From assembly GCA_027405735.1 (NCBI GenBank), contig JAPEHQ010000009.1:1674001-1738000 (forward strand): DNA of 64,000 nt, written 5' to 3'. Origin of the DNA: Mucor racemosus. Its lineage: Eukaryota > Mucoromycota > Mucoromycetes > Mucorales > Mucoraceae. Positions 1 to 11,545 of the stretch are shown in pieces. Position 1 is the stretch's first letter; each line of letters begins with the position of its first letter. The translations under genes and the position numbers were made by a program. The notes beneath the pieces are model-generated. The model had not been told where the DNA came from and made no database searches. It was given only the letters and a program-made list of their open reading frames with translations.

Positions 1-400
1 GAGAAAGTTGTAGCCATAACTAATACACATCTTATAAAAGCTTAATATCAAATGTTAAGTAATGAAACTTAGCATTTTTGGCCCAAAAACGGTTTTTTGA
101 TTAAAGGATTTTCATGTAATATTTTGCAATAAAAATGTTTATTATTTTTTATTGAGCAAATAGAGCGCTAAATTCTTTATATGTGTATATTTTTTGTTTT
201 ATAATTGGTAGTATAATTAATTCTAGATTTGCAAAATCAGAAAAAAAAATTAAAAAATGTCAAAATGGATGATCTGGACAAGAATAATTTTTAAAATTAA
301 TATTCCGCTTATAAGCCTTGTACGTCTTAAAAACAAGAGATTTTACGATAATTGAGAACTTTTTCAAGAATTTACAATGCTGTACCCACCCGATTCAGGT
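1..400 (-). repeat. Edge-truncated copy of the 3' part of the large right-hand repeat unit
   Basis: Read on the minus strand, this stretch matches about 53035-53430 and 57195-57600 with scattered differences. Shared landmarks are the AAGTGGGTACAGCAT-like start, the 'GGCTTATAAGCGGAATATTA' block and a 'GTAGCGCTCTAT'-like block. It is cut by the window edge, so its full extent is unknown. No open frame is conserved between the copies. It shows that the repeat family at the right end of the window is also present, inverted, at the left end. Confidence 0.8.
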
Positions 401-689
401 TTATTATTGTAAAACTCTATAAATCAAATTGGTCGGTTCCATTTTCAGTATCAAACAAGGCGAGATGTGTAGGAAACCATTTTACATCATACACATAATT
501 GTTTGCGTGTTTTAATGAGTAAAGAGGAGGGATAGCAGATACTTTCTAATAATATACTACAAAAGGTGGGGAGTTTTTTTTTTTTTTTAAAAAAAAAGAC
601 GTGCTTAAACCTCATTAATATTTGTTACAAAAACATACATTTTTCAAATTAGAGAGACAGTAATCAAGAGTAACGAGGTGGAGCTACCA

Positions 690-800
690 GTCATATGATA
701 CCTTTATTAAAAAAATCACAAAAGCCAGCCCGCAGGGCGTCGCCGTAATTGAACGTAGCAAGGTTGAACGGCTAGTTATATATGTATACCAAAAAAATAT
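690..800 (-). repeat. Short fragment related to the right-hand repeat unit
   Basis: On the minus strand this resembles about 53600-53710: both contain 'CGCCGTAATTGAAC', then a diverged spacer, then 'TTGAACGGCTA'. Its order relative to the 1-400 fragment is not that of one simple inverted copy. It is therefore either a second fragment or a rearranged copy. Confidence 0.55.
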
Positions 801-3597
801 ATAATAGCTAGTCAAATCAAGCCTAGTAAACAATAGTATTCTTACAATTCAAGAAAGTCAAAGCGCAGGACTCGGTAGTGAATATATACTATAATTATTA
901 TAGTTAATTTTAAATAGTGCCTCGATGGATAATTGATGCTTAAATTTAGATTTTTACGTAGTGGATTTGAATGATAATTAATGAAAGGTATTTGTATCTA
1001 AAGTTTTAATAATTTATGGCCATTATAGGCAGTATTTTTGATGAGTAAAATTATAAAATATTAGCTTTTTTAAATTATTCAGACTAATTAATGATGATAT
1101 TGGGCAGCTTTGAGAGCAGACGTACATCTATACATATGAGCATTATCAATGTATTTATGTACAGTATATAAGCTTGTAAATATATATTGGAAAGTATACT
1201 TATTCAAAATGTATTCATCTCATTTACAAAAAAAAAAAAATATCATTGAGAGTTGTATACGTAGATGTATAAAGATAATTTGCAACAGAATGTCGGCCGC
1301 GGTAAATAAACAGATAGCATATCCGAAATATACTCATGGATATGCATTCCGTAGTAGCACATAAAATTTTCTATACGAGATCTATGTTTACTAATACATT
1401 AACCCAATATGAATGTCTATAAATAAAAATTTGTTTACTGCATCTATTTAAAGTCTCTTATCTACATATATCTTCATTCACTACGATAAGCACCGGTTCA
1501 GACATCATTTTCAATGCGGTAGGGCTGCTGTTACTATTTACAAAGCGCAAGCTTCAAATAGCGCTTCAAGCTTAGAAAAAAGGGAAAAAAAAAAGAAGAA
1601 AGGTTACAAAAAAACCGTATCAAACAAGTTCAAAACACAAAAAATAAGACATTAAGTAACGCATTATACTCCAAGGTATCTTTTGATACTATATTTGTAT
1701 AGCTTATGTGAAGTTTTTGTAGTTTTCAACTTGACATGAGGTGTCTGAAAACTTTTTTTTTAATTTTTTTAGTAAAAGTAACATTCAAAATCGGAGCGTG
1801 CATTATCTACGCATGCAATATTTACATATAAACCATCATTAGAACGACAAGAAGCAGGGTAGTTAGTAGTAGTTATATGACAAAGGTATATTTTATATTG
1901 AACTAGTTATCGTATTTTAAAGTTGACCTTCTAGTTCAAAAACGCGAAAATATCTCGAATGCCTTTCGACGCGCTGAGTTTGAAGCAGTTGCAAGAAAGT
2001 GGCATGGATATCGAGGATTTACGTACAAATTATGTTGTAGAAACAACTTTTTATGCCAAGTATTAAACGCAGCTACTTTGCGTAGTCTAATAGGTCGAAC
2101 TGTATTGTTACACAATATCGTCAAGTACAGTAACTAAGGATTTAACGATATTTATTATTGCATATTTGTTGTTGATTTGTTATCAAGATATAATTAGAAA
2201 TTGTTACCCGAGTACATAACCTACTGCTCTTTTCGAACACTACGCCACCGATTCAATTGATAAAAGTAATTTTTTGACCGTAATCGTTTAGTGTACGTTT
2301 AAATATCTAGTAGATTAGCACATTTAAACATGTGAATATAATAATTCATGCAAGACTGATCTGTGCTGCACTAATTTTTAAAATACGCAGACTTAAATTT
2401 ATGTACCTGAATTATCTCGAATGTTAATTACAATAATAATAATAATAATAATAAAAGAGACCGGTTTAAATGCCAATCAAGTGAAATTAGACACTAGACA
2501 CAGTTTTTATACATCGTACATTTCTATGCATAACAATAAATTATTAATTGACAAAAAAAAATTTTATTTATTTATTTAAAAATAGCGCATTATGTTTACA
2601 TTATGAAAATATAGATGACGTTGTTACTGATTTTGAGATGCATATAAATCTGGGGAAATGTATAAATCAGTCAAAGACGAAATCATTCATGTAAGAGTTA
2701 AATTTTATAAATTACTAAATCGTAATGCAAGTCATCATGAAAATAAGAATTTCAAGCGAATCTATGGTAATTGTGATAATTTGACTGCAGTGTGTATATT
2801 TCTTTTTTACATTGTAAATGTAACTTGTATGTATTACAATACGATGAGAATCTCGAACAGACTAATCCAACAGGTTTTTTTTTTTACGTAAGAACCCATG
2901 ACAAAGAAAATTCTGGTGGTTGATATCGTAATACATTCTCAATAATGATTATACCCATGATCTCTCACTATATCATCTTTTTATAGAATGAGTAATTTAC
3001 ATAAAACTACAATCATGGTTGAATGTTAATTTTTGTGAAATGTAATACAATTATCTTTGAGGTTACCCTGGAAATTTCTGATATCAAAAGAGAGGGGGAA
3101 TGAGGGGGGGGGGAACGAAGGGGACCGTGCTTTCTTTTTTTTAGAGAAACAGAAAGATATAATACAACTAATTTTTTTGATGGGACATTTTATGCATCTA
3201 TTTTACATGTATGCAAATCAAATATTAAATCAGGGGCAATTAATTGGATTGATTGATTTGATTTTTTATGTATAATAATTCATTTCAAAAGTATGATGAT
3301 GATGTTGATGATAGAAAGAAAAAAAAAAGAGATAGCAGCAAATGAATTATTGTGTTAAAACGGCTGAAAAAGAAGAAAAAGATATATAAAAGAAAAATAA
3401 AAGACATAAAAAAAGGGGGTGAGAAAAAAAAAGATACGCATGCAAAGAAATAGTTATTTTTTGTTTGAAGGTATATAATAAAAATGCAAAAAAAAAAAGA
3501 CTTATATAAAAATGAATTGATGATATTGTGAGAGGATTTGTATAATAAAAGAAAAGGAAATTATATCATGAATTGGGAAAAAATGAAAGAGAAAAAA
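801..3597. other. Gene-free AT-rich stretch
   Basis: I see no convincing gene. There are short simple repeats, such as an AAT run near 2431-2452 and G/A-rich low-complexity DNA near 3085-3125. A 62-codon plus-strand open stretch at about 1938-2134 has no recognisable domain. A 21-nt sequence containing AAAATCGGAGCGTGC at 1781-1801 recurs near 63383. The last few hundred bases are the probable 3' flank of the zinc-finger gene. Confidence 0.5.
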
Positions 3598-4202
3598 TTA
3601 ATAAGTGGGCATATAATTACTGAATGAATTGTTTCTTGATACTGATGCTGATGAAGTAGCGCTTGAAACAGCAGCAGCAGCAGCAGCGGCAGCAGCAGCA
3701 GAAGTAGCAGAATTATTGTTATTAGTTTTATCTTTTCCTGTATGGCGGTGAATACGAATGTGTTGATTCAAATTGTCAGAACGAGAGAAACGTTTTGAGC
3801 AAGATTGATAAGGGCATTCGAAAGCTATAATAAGATGAACAATTAATATAAAAATTTTTGCTATTATAAATAAACTAAACTTACGTTTTTCCAATGTATG
3901 AATTGAACGTACATGACGTTTTAAATGTTCTGATCTTTTAAATACTTTTCCACAATCATCATGTTTACATGTAAAGACTTTTTGACCTGCAATGCTTGGA
4001 CTATTAGATACTCTACGGCCACGAGAACGAGTAGCCTTCAATGGAGATTTGACATTAGCTTTGCTGGTACGACGACTAGGAGGAGGACTGACAGATAAAG
4101 CACTATCACTTGAAGAGGATAATGAAGATGAAGATGAGGCACGCTCACGGAAAATATCATTTGCAATTAAATTATCATTCATTGGACCACAAAGAGGATG
4201 AA

Positions 4203-4253
<51 letters not shown>

Positions 4254-4812
4254 GATCAAATGATGGCTGATGTTGATGATTAAAATAAGATTGAGGTGAA
4301 TACATGTCCACAGCAGGATTAGCGTAGATCATGGGAGATGATAAACGTGATGGACTAGTGTTTGCTGATGAATTAGTAGTTGTTGAAGCAGCAGCAGCAG
4401 CAGCAGCCGTGAGCCATGGATTTACAACATTAGAATAACCAAGATGATCAACAGATTGATGTTGAGGATGATGGTAAACAGCACCATTAGCAGCAGACAA
4501 ATGAGGAAGTTCAATAAGTGTACTAAGACGACGCTTATTTGAGTTATCAAGAGGATGATGATATTGCTGATGTTGATAATCTTCATAACTATTAAATGGA
4601 CTAGGAGTTTGTTGTTCATGATCAGAATAACTTGCTTCACTTTGAGGATTTCCTAACAAGCCTGTGAAATAACTTGGTCTACGACTATAATCGATACTGT
4701 CATGACGCTGATAGGTATTTAAGCAACGATCAAACTCAATATCAGATGGAGTAGTCAAGTGAGAAGCAGCAGAGGTCAAGTCAAATGTTGGTTGATAAGT
4801 AGCGGAATACAT
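3598..4812 (-). CDS. Msn2/Msn4-like C2H2 zinc-finger transcription factor
   Basis: Predicted 384-aa nuclear DNA-binding regulator. Exons are 3885-4812 and 3598-3824. The 60-nt intron (GTAAGT...TAG, 3825-3884) splits the linker between two C2H2 fingers, and splicing restores the canonical linker 'LEKPFEC'. Finger 1 (about residues 282-306) carries 'FKRSEHLKRH' and finger 2 (about 311-337) carries 'FSRSDNLNQH'. This pair is typical of the yeast Msn2/Msn4 stress regulators and filamentous-fungal Seb1. The long N-terminus is low complexity: an alanine run, a glutamine run of about 17 coded by the GTT run at 4204-4253, and serine-rich tracts; the C-terminus has another alanine run. The start is the first ATG of the frame and is followed by a plausible N-terminus. 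Because the intron length is a multiple of three and lacks a stop, an intron-retained form would still be open but would carry a 20-residue hydrophobic insert between the fingers. The stress role is inferred from finger similarity only. Confidence 0.88.
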
Positions 4813-6235
4813 TTCTATTTAATTTTGAGTTAGTTTTTTTTTTTTTTTTAGGATTAGTTTATATTCATGCAAATTACCAAATAAATTAGTGATTCAGTAG
4901 ATATGAAAGAGAGAGAGAAAAGAAAGAGTTTGAGATGAAAGAGATTTTATAAGAGAGATTGATTTGAAATGTTGGATGAATATATAATTTTTTTTCTTGC
5001 GTTAATTTACTTTTTTTAAATCTTTATCAAAAAGTTTAAAATAAGTTTGACTAAAAAAAAAAGGGTGATTTGGAAATTTAAATAACAAAGAAAAAAGTGA
5101 ATGTATTAGAGGGAGAGTATTTGGGTTTTTGATTTGTTTTACTTGTAGTAAGCAACAAAAAAAAAAATAGAAACTATTAAGGATTGTGTGTGGTGTTGTT
5201 GTTAATGAGAGAAGAAAAAAAGAAAGAAGAAAATTCAACCCAAAAATCATGTAAATTGAAGCATTTTTATATACGATGTTTATTTTTAGTTATGGCTTTG
5301 TATGTTTAAATGGCAAGTAAGTCTATCCGGATGTTTGTTTATTTGATCAGACCAGCAACAACACATTATAGTTAATGAAAGGGACTATTTTATCCCCTTT
5401 CAAAAAGAAGAGAAAAGCTTCTTTTCCCCTTAATACTATAATAGATGTCTCTCTTTTTAGGCTGGTGTAACGTCTAATGGAAATCTACATAATAGTGTAT
5501 ATATATAATAAACTGATAGTATCAACATGTAGTTTCTTGTCTACATTATAGAGAATAGTTTATATTTTACAACAACCAGTTAACCTATATATATAAATAT
5601 GTATAAATATATAAAGTGATCATTTCATAAATTACTGCTATATTAAATGTAACTAAATTATTTATATAAAATGTCATCTTTCAAATCAAAACAAACAGTT
5701 TATTCAAAAGGGTCGGTAAGGAGAATCAGTCTACATGTTAAAATGAGGAATTTCTTCCCAGTGGGAATAGTTCTCTATCAATTAACACAGTTTAAGGATA
5801 TTATGCCATGTGTTCTCATACAGCAAGAAATATAAAGATAGAAAGATCGACTTCTCTTTTGCTGCTATTTTGAACAGATCAACAACAACAACAACAAAGA
5901 AAGCAAAGAAAAAAAAAGTTGGTTCTTCTCAGCATTGGCCATGTTTGTTCATTCATCATATTGAAAATTACCTTAATTGACAATTATTCAACTGTTGTCC
6001 ATGGTTTCAAACCATGCCTGGATTTCTTTATTCATTATGCTTTTATTATCGTGCTTTTTTTCTTTGTATTATTTTTGATCGTGTCACCAACAAGGTAGTT
6101 TAGACAAGAATTGTTGATTGACAAGATTGCATCCTGCAATTAGACGATCAATTTTTTTTCTTTATTCTTCTCAATTGTAATATTTTATTATTATGATATA
6201 ACAGCATTACATGTACATTATGCATTCTTGTAATG

Positions 6236-6267
<32 letters not shown>

Positions 6268-6528
6268 GAAATCATCATGTTAATAACTGTCAAATGTTTC
6301 CATTTGTTTAAAATGTCGATTAGGATTATATTTTAGGTGCTTAACAGCAAAAGCAAAAAAGCAAAAAAAGTAGGGGCATAATCTGGTTGATTAAAGGAGA
6401 GTTGAACGTTATAATCGTACAAACACAAGAAAACCAACAAATGTATTAAATTGTTTAAATAAAACGTGTTCACGGACTCAAACTAATGATTATGTATGTA
6501 CACGAGTTTCTTTTATTTATTGTCAAAA
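4813..6528. other. Promoter-side intergenic region of the zinc-finger gene
   Basis: No gene is supported. The region is rich in A/G and T tracts, including a run of about 30 A at 6236-6265. It presumably holds the 5' leader and promoter of the minus-strand zinc-finger gene and the 3' end of the downstream LMBD1-like gene. Open stretches near 5002-5250 are low-complexity phenylalanine/leucine/lysine and look spurious. Confidence 0.5.
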
Positions 6529-6556
6529 TTATGTTGTTATTGTTTGGTAATGATGG

Positions 6557-6587
<31 letters not shown>

Positions 6588-8724
6588 GATTATATCTCAA
6601 CAAACCCTCTTCCTCTTCATCCACGAGCTCCTGCAGATCAGCATCTACATTATTTCTTGGTCGTCTGAATAAAGCAATAACAAAACCAATTATAAAAACA
6701 CCTAAAAATACCCATTGAGAATAGTAAAAGAAAATGCCAAAAAATGGAGTATTTACAATGATTCTATCAATCATTGTAGAAGAGACAGTAGGAGTGCATA
6801 TTTCTGTTGATTTGGTTAGGTCAAATGCCAAATCACATTTTCTTTTTTGTTTTTTCTTACCTGTAGGCCCATAAATATCGCAATTTACTATTTTTTCTAT
6901 ATTGTCGGTACAATCTCGATTTCCAATAGAGTTTGTAAAATTACACTTGTATAAAAATTGATTAAATTAAATTAAAAAAAAAATAATAATAATAATAAAT
7001 AGTAATAAACTTACATAGACTTGACTTCCGAAATGCGCATAACCTGGTGCTACAGTAGTTGTAACTGTATAATTCAATGCTAAAAGACTTAGAGTTAAAA
7101 GAACAGCCGAGACTAATAATCCCTGAGGTGCGGTAGAGCCTTTTCTTATGCGAAAAAGAGTAACCCAAAGAAATCGTACACCAATTTGAATGACACCCGA
7201 CATGGTGGCTAAAAAAAAGTATAAAATCAAACCAATCATAAATATATAATCCAATGGAAATATCTTTTGAAGATTAATAAAGATGTAATTAACAGGATTA
7301 AACATGTTTGAATGATGAATAACATAGCCGCATTGACTTCCACAAATGGCAAAAGCGATTTTGTCCACACTTTATAGAATAAATTAGTATAAAGTATATT
7401 GTATATATTAAAAAAAAAACTATTTTATACTTACATGGTTAAAAAGATCGAGACAACCAATACAAGTGTAAAGCATAATGACAAGATGCCAAGCAGAAAC
7501 TAGTTTATTTTTAATATATCAAGGAGAAACAGATGTATTAAACTCACCTCAAAAGGTCGAAGCAAAGATAAAATTCTTTGAATTATACTGGTTTTATCTT
7601 GTTGAATGCCTCGTAATCTTCTTGATAAAATTCTAGGCTTAATGTTAGCTTTTTGAGATATTTTCCTTTTAATGGATTATTACCTTTCTTCATCTTCTAA
7701 TTCTTCAATTTCTCTTTGATCTCTATTTGGCATAGTTCGATTAATATACTTTGATCGCAATACACGCTGTCTTTCTCTTGTTGCGGTTAGACGATTTTCA
7801 ACATCTTCGCCTTCTGCATCAATACGTTGTCGACCTTTTATCATGCTGATTGGTAACAAAGAAAGTCCGGGTGCCTGACGAGGAGGACAAGAGATTGTAT
7901 TAAAAAATTAATGCAAAATTCAATTATGAAAAAAACCCAAGACTTACAGTATATGCAATAAATACAAGCATACCAAGTAACACAAGGCATGCAACAACAA
8001 ATGTAATTGCCTTTTCGCCGTCTATATATCATCAACAAATCAGTATCTATTCATCCGCTTATATAATATAGACTTACGGCTATCTGTCAATAACTTTTTA
8101 AACCAATCCAAATCAATTTTGGGTGCTTTTGTTGTTGGTTTCAAGAATAATCCAAATGCAAACAACAAGATGGAAATAACAACAAAAAATGAAGTATATT
8201 TTAATGCGCTCCAAATACGATATTTGATAGATTCTTCTTCATCATATTCCTCGTAAAAGAAATAAGCAAATGGGATCAAGAAAAAGCTGAATAAAGTGAT
8301 AAGACCATAGCAAACTAGCAGTGTGCGTGTAAGCCTATATTCTTCTGTTTTTTTATATAGATATACTCACCATAATATACTATGCTCATTGTCATTGTCA
8401 TGGTTTCAATAGTGTCTGGTGTCGCCCAATCCTTTTTTAATCCCTTTGTTTGGTCGATTGTGGAAGATACCAAAAATATATCCACTGGTAACAAAGTTAA
8501 TGTTGAAAATACTAGACCTAATGCCAATATTGTGATAAATGTTGCAAAAAACTCGGATTCATATTTATTTTGAAAATATCTTGTAAACCCTATACTGAAT
8601 AAGAATAAAAACTGGTAAACTCATGTTAATCTTAATGAGTTTCAAATACTCGCAACACCCTTTACTACTTTACTGCTGCTACTATGCCATATATTGTCCA
8701 AGCAATCCCTTCAACTGCAGGCAT
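6529..8724 (-). CDS. LMBRD1: LMBR1-domain protein, probable lysosomal/vacuolar cobalamin transporter (LMBD1 type)
   Basis: Predicted 571-aa multi-pass membrane protein in nine exons: 8674-8724, 8371-8611, 8078-8314, 7948-8021, 7684-7874, 7548-7632, 7435-7499, 7015-7369 and 6529-6945. It follows the LMBD1 family along its length: 'TLLPVDIFLVS' near residue 55, 'LIPFAYFFYEEYDEE' before TM4, 'APGLSLLPISMIKGRQR' in the cytosolic loop, 'LLRPFE', 'IFPLDYIFMIGLILYF', 'TAPQGLLVSAVLLTLS' and 'WVFLGVFIIGFVIALF'. LMBD1 proteins act with ABCD4 in exporting cobalamin from lysosomes in animals; the substrate in fungi is not established. The length agrees with the human protein (540 aa) plus a C-terminal Gln/His run of about 14 residues. 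Intron 2 was placed at 8315-8370 because a shorter acceptor would give a 33-nt intron or less. Two acceptors (7370-7371 and 6946-6947) are AAG, so those junctions are less sure. Confidence 0.9.
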
Positions 8725-9222
8725 TTTTTTAATAAATATATGAAAATGTTGAGGGTATAGTTTATTCTTCAAAATAAGGTATAAAATGTGATATAGACCT
8801 CAAGAGAACTACAAGAAAAAAAAAAAAAAAAGGATAAATCGCTTTAGACATGTTTATTTGTTGATTTTATTCATGTATACAGGCACTCTCAAAGACACAC
8901 AACTCAATTATTTACACATTCACTACAGGACATGGCATGGCATGACATTTTTATAATTTTTTCAGATTAGTGCTATTCTTAAAAGAGTTTTTTAAGCATC
9001 ACGAAAGCATAATTTAATAGATATGTTATAATTGGAAATGATTACCAGATGCTGCTCTTTTACACCATATTTTTTATTTCCATTGTTTTTTTTTTGTTTT
9101 TTAATTTTTTTTTGACAAAAACAGTGTATTTCTATATAAAAGTCTAAATGTTTAGGTAATTTTTTAATATGCGACACACATTTTATTTTATTATACATCA
9201 ATTATCTAACTTTTTTATATTT
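8725..9222. other. Intergenic region between LMBD1-like and Mrp51 genes
   Basis: No gene is seen. It contains an A run near 8816-8831 and T-rich DNA near 9086-9116. It should hold the promoter of the LMBD1-like gene and the 3' untranslated end of the Mrp51 gene, both on the minus strand. Confidence 0.5.
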
Positions 9223-10215
9223 TTATTTAGTATCTTTACTATTATCTAACAAACCAGCAATACGAGCCATTAATTCAGTATGTTCAGGATTAGGAGTAAT
9301 ATTATCAACTTCAGCAGCAGCACCTTGTGAATGATTGTTCTGTTGACGGCGATGTCTATTGGGATTCATCATCTCATCAGCTGTCATGTTTGCATGCTTG
9401 TTGTTGTTGTTGTTGTTGCTGTTATTATAATATTCATATGAATCAAAGTTATCATAATTATTCAAAAGAGGAATAGATGAAGTAGCTCCCTTTGATTGAA
9501 GTGTCACTTCCACCTTGGGTTTGCCTTGTTCATCTAATTCTGCTTTACGAACAAAGAAAGTCTGTACTCTTCTATCACCACTATTACGAAGTCCAAGAGC
9601 ACTACGCTTATTTAATGTAGCAACAACACCACCAATACCAACAGAATGACCCATTCTATCCATATTCAAAATACGACCTTGGACAGGATAATCCCAACCT
9701 ACTTGGTGATCTGAGTAAGTAGGACCCACAACACCACCACTTCCAACATTGCTTCCACTTTCAGTTGCTGTATCTGTTGCAAAATTAACTTGAAGATAGT
9801 CAAATACTTGTTCAGGTACTAATTCCTTCTTTTGAAGTTTCTCTTGGAATTCTTTTGCTTTATACTTTTCTGAACGTCTCAATAAACGTTGGAATTCAGC
9901 AGGGGTCATAGTAGCAGCATTATGATGAATTTCTTCAGGGCGAGGCGATGGCTTCTTCGAATTGGGGAAATTTTCTTTCCAGCGTTTAATAAACAAAACT
10001 TTTCCATCGCCTGATTCCCATGGTGTTTGATGTTCTGCTGTATCAAGTGCTCCAATAGTGGCATTTTTGGTGCGAATCACAGTAGGTAAATTACGCTTCA
10101 AACCCCAGTCGCCAATCTTTCTATAACGTTTTGGTGAAGTATATACTTGTTCTAATGTACGATCATAAGATGCTAAACGAGAGTGTCGTAATAAATTACC
10201 AAATGACTTTTCCAT
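9223..10215 (-). CDS. MRP51: Mitochondrial small-subunit ribosomal protein Mrp51/bS1m
   Basis: Predicted 330-aa single-exon protein of the fungal Mrp51 family, a component of the mitochondrial 37S (small) ribosomal subunit related to bacterial bS1. Family marks are the N-terminal 'LLRHSRLASYDR', 'GDWGLKRNLP' near residue 35, the following 'IGALDTAEHQTPWESGDG', and the central 'VQGRILNMDRMGHSVGIGG' (about residues 185-205). The C-terminal third is poorly conserved and asparagine-rich (run near residue 270). The frame stays open upstream of the chosen start, but the upstream translation is lysine- and phenylalanine-rich with no family match. The ATG at 10213-10215 places the conserved N-terminus at residue 1, as in homologues. 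The neighbouring beta-trefoil gene ends only 145 bp upstream on the same strand, so the promoter must be short. Confidence 0.85.
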   Translation of the reverse strand: MEKSFGNLLRHSRLASYDRTLEQVYTSPKRYRKIGDWGLKRNLPTVIRTKNATIGALDTAEHQTPWESGDGKVLFIKRWKENFPNSKKPSPRPEEIHHNAATMTPAEFQRLLRRSEKYKAKEFQEKLQKKELVPEQVFDYLQVNFATDTATESGSNVGSGGVVGPTYSDHQVGWDYPVQGRILNMDRMGHSVGIGGVVATLNKRSALGLRNSGDRRVQTFFVRKAELDEQGKPKVEVTLQSKGATSSIPLLNNYDNFDSYEYYNNSNNNNNNKHANMTADEMMNPNRHRRQQNNHSQGAAAEVDNITPNPEHTELMARIAGLLDNSKDTK

Positions 10216-10360
10216 AATAATAGTAATAAATAAAAAGTAATGTAACAAGTAAGGAAAAAAAGTGCACAAAAAAATTGTAGGATACCCTGGTGCTTTACAA
10301 TTTGACAGTATAATTTTTATTTTAAATGAGCGCGATATTGTTATTATCTTAATACTTGGT

Positions 10361-11545
10361 TTATTTGCATTTAGTCTCAAAGTAATTAACGGCAGCAGAT
10401 TGTGCCATCTTTTGGAGTAAAGATTGTTTCTTTTCTTTAGTCTCTTCATCATCGTTTTCATCATCGTCATCGGTACCTCTTTCCATAAACATTTTAACCA
10501 TTTCACGGGCAGCATAAGCAGCAACAGCCTCTTTGGCTCCCTTGAAATGAACATCTTCACCATCTTGTTCTTGTTTTTCCATATACATTTTAACGGCTTG
10601 AACTGCAACAGCACCAGCAATGATTTCATAACTCAAATGAGACTTTTTCTTTTCATAAACCTTTTCATGGGCCTTCTTCAATTCTTTTTCTTTCAAGACA
10701 TCGTTCTTTTCATCATCACCCCAGCCCCACCAGCTACCGAACCATGCACTTAAACGAGCACGCTTGTTGTCATCTTCTTCGTCGTCAGAAGAGTCCATAA
10801 CCTTGGGTGGGTCTGCCAATTGGAGATCCCAGAGTTGGTTGATACCTTCTTCCAAAACCTCGGCCTTTTTGTAAATCATGATGGTAGCACCAGCTTCAGC
10901 TACCTTTTTACGGATATCAACGACTTGATCGGTCTCAAATAAGGTATAAATGTGTCCGTTTTCACTGGAGAATCCAAAGCGCTGATCATTAGCCTAAAAG
11001 GTGTATAAAATTTGTGTTACATTCGGTGCTTGTTCCGAGTAAATGAATTATACTTACACTTTCTTCATGCTTCATCACATCAACATACAAGTGCTCATGG
11101 CCTGTAAAAATGTCTATGTATATACAATGCAGTTCTTAATAAATCAACGCAAAATACATTTTTATGATTGAACTTACCAATAAATCTTTTGGATCTTCCA
11201 ATGTCCATGACCAAACCAACAGATTTGTTGGTCAAAAAACCTTATATATTTCAAAATAAACACATCAAAATTTCGTACAAAACTGTCAGCATATTTTTTA
11301 ACATACCATTTTGATGGATCCAGAGTTGAGAATCTCTTTCGGGTTTCTCTTCCTTCTTGGGAGCAGTTACAAGCTTAGTACCAGCCTATCAAATTTATAT
11401 GCGATGAGCATTTTATCATTCGATTAATATTAAATTTGTATACCTTGGCAGGTCCTTCAGAAAGATCGATATCTAAAGCCATTCCATTCAACTTGGAGAT
11501 GATGTAAAAGTAGCCCATAGGGAAAGCGTCTCCTTCGATAGTCAT
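10361..11545 (-). CDS. Ricin-B-like beta-trefoil protein with C-terminal DUF3759/CipC-like region
   Basis: Predicted 306-aa protein in five exons: 11444-11545, 11307-11385, 11178-11240, 11058-11101 and 10361-10993. The first about 150 residues look like a beta-trefoil lectin: 'FYIISKLNGMALDI' near the start, 'DSQLWIHQNG', 'LVMDIG', 'QRFGFSSENGHIYTL' and 'NQLWDLQL' (about 158-165) echo the repeated QxW units of ricin-B lectins. A charged acidic/lysine-rich linker with 'AWFGSWWGWGDDE' follows. The C-terminal helical part contains 'SHLSYEIIAGAVAVQAV' and 'AAYAAREMVKMFME', resembling the DUF3759 (CipC) family of small stress- or antibiotic-inducible fungal proteins. It has no signal peptide or membrane segment, so a cytosolic location is likely. 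All introns have GT-AG ends and restore one continuous frame. The ligand and the biological role are unknown, and the combination of the two domains is my reading. Confidence 0.8.

Noticed and set aside
1938..2134. Plus-strand open stretch of about 65 codons
   Set aside because: No start, no domain and no splice partners; the opposite strand is equally open.
8315..8370. Shorter alternatives (26-33 nt) for intron 2 of the LMBD1-like gene
   Set aside because: Both would give introns shorter than any other here. The 56-nt version has a canonical donor, a CTTAC branch-like site and better alignment to LMBD1.
10424..10753. Plus-strand frame opposite the beta-trefoil/CipC-like gene
   Set aside because: It is the mirror of lysine/glutamate-rich codons and reads as a phenylalanine/isoleucine-rich artefact.
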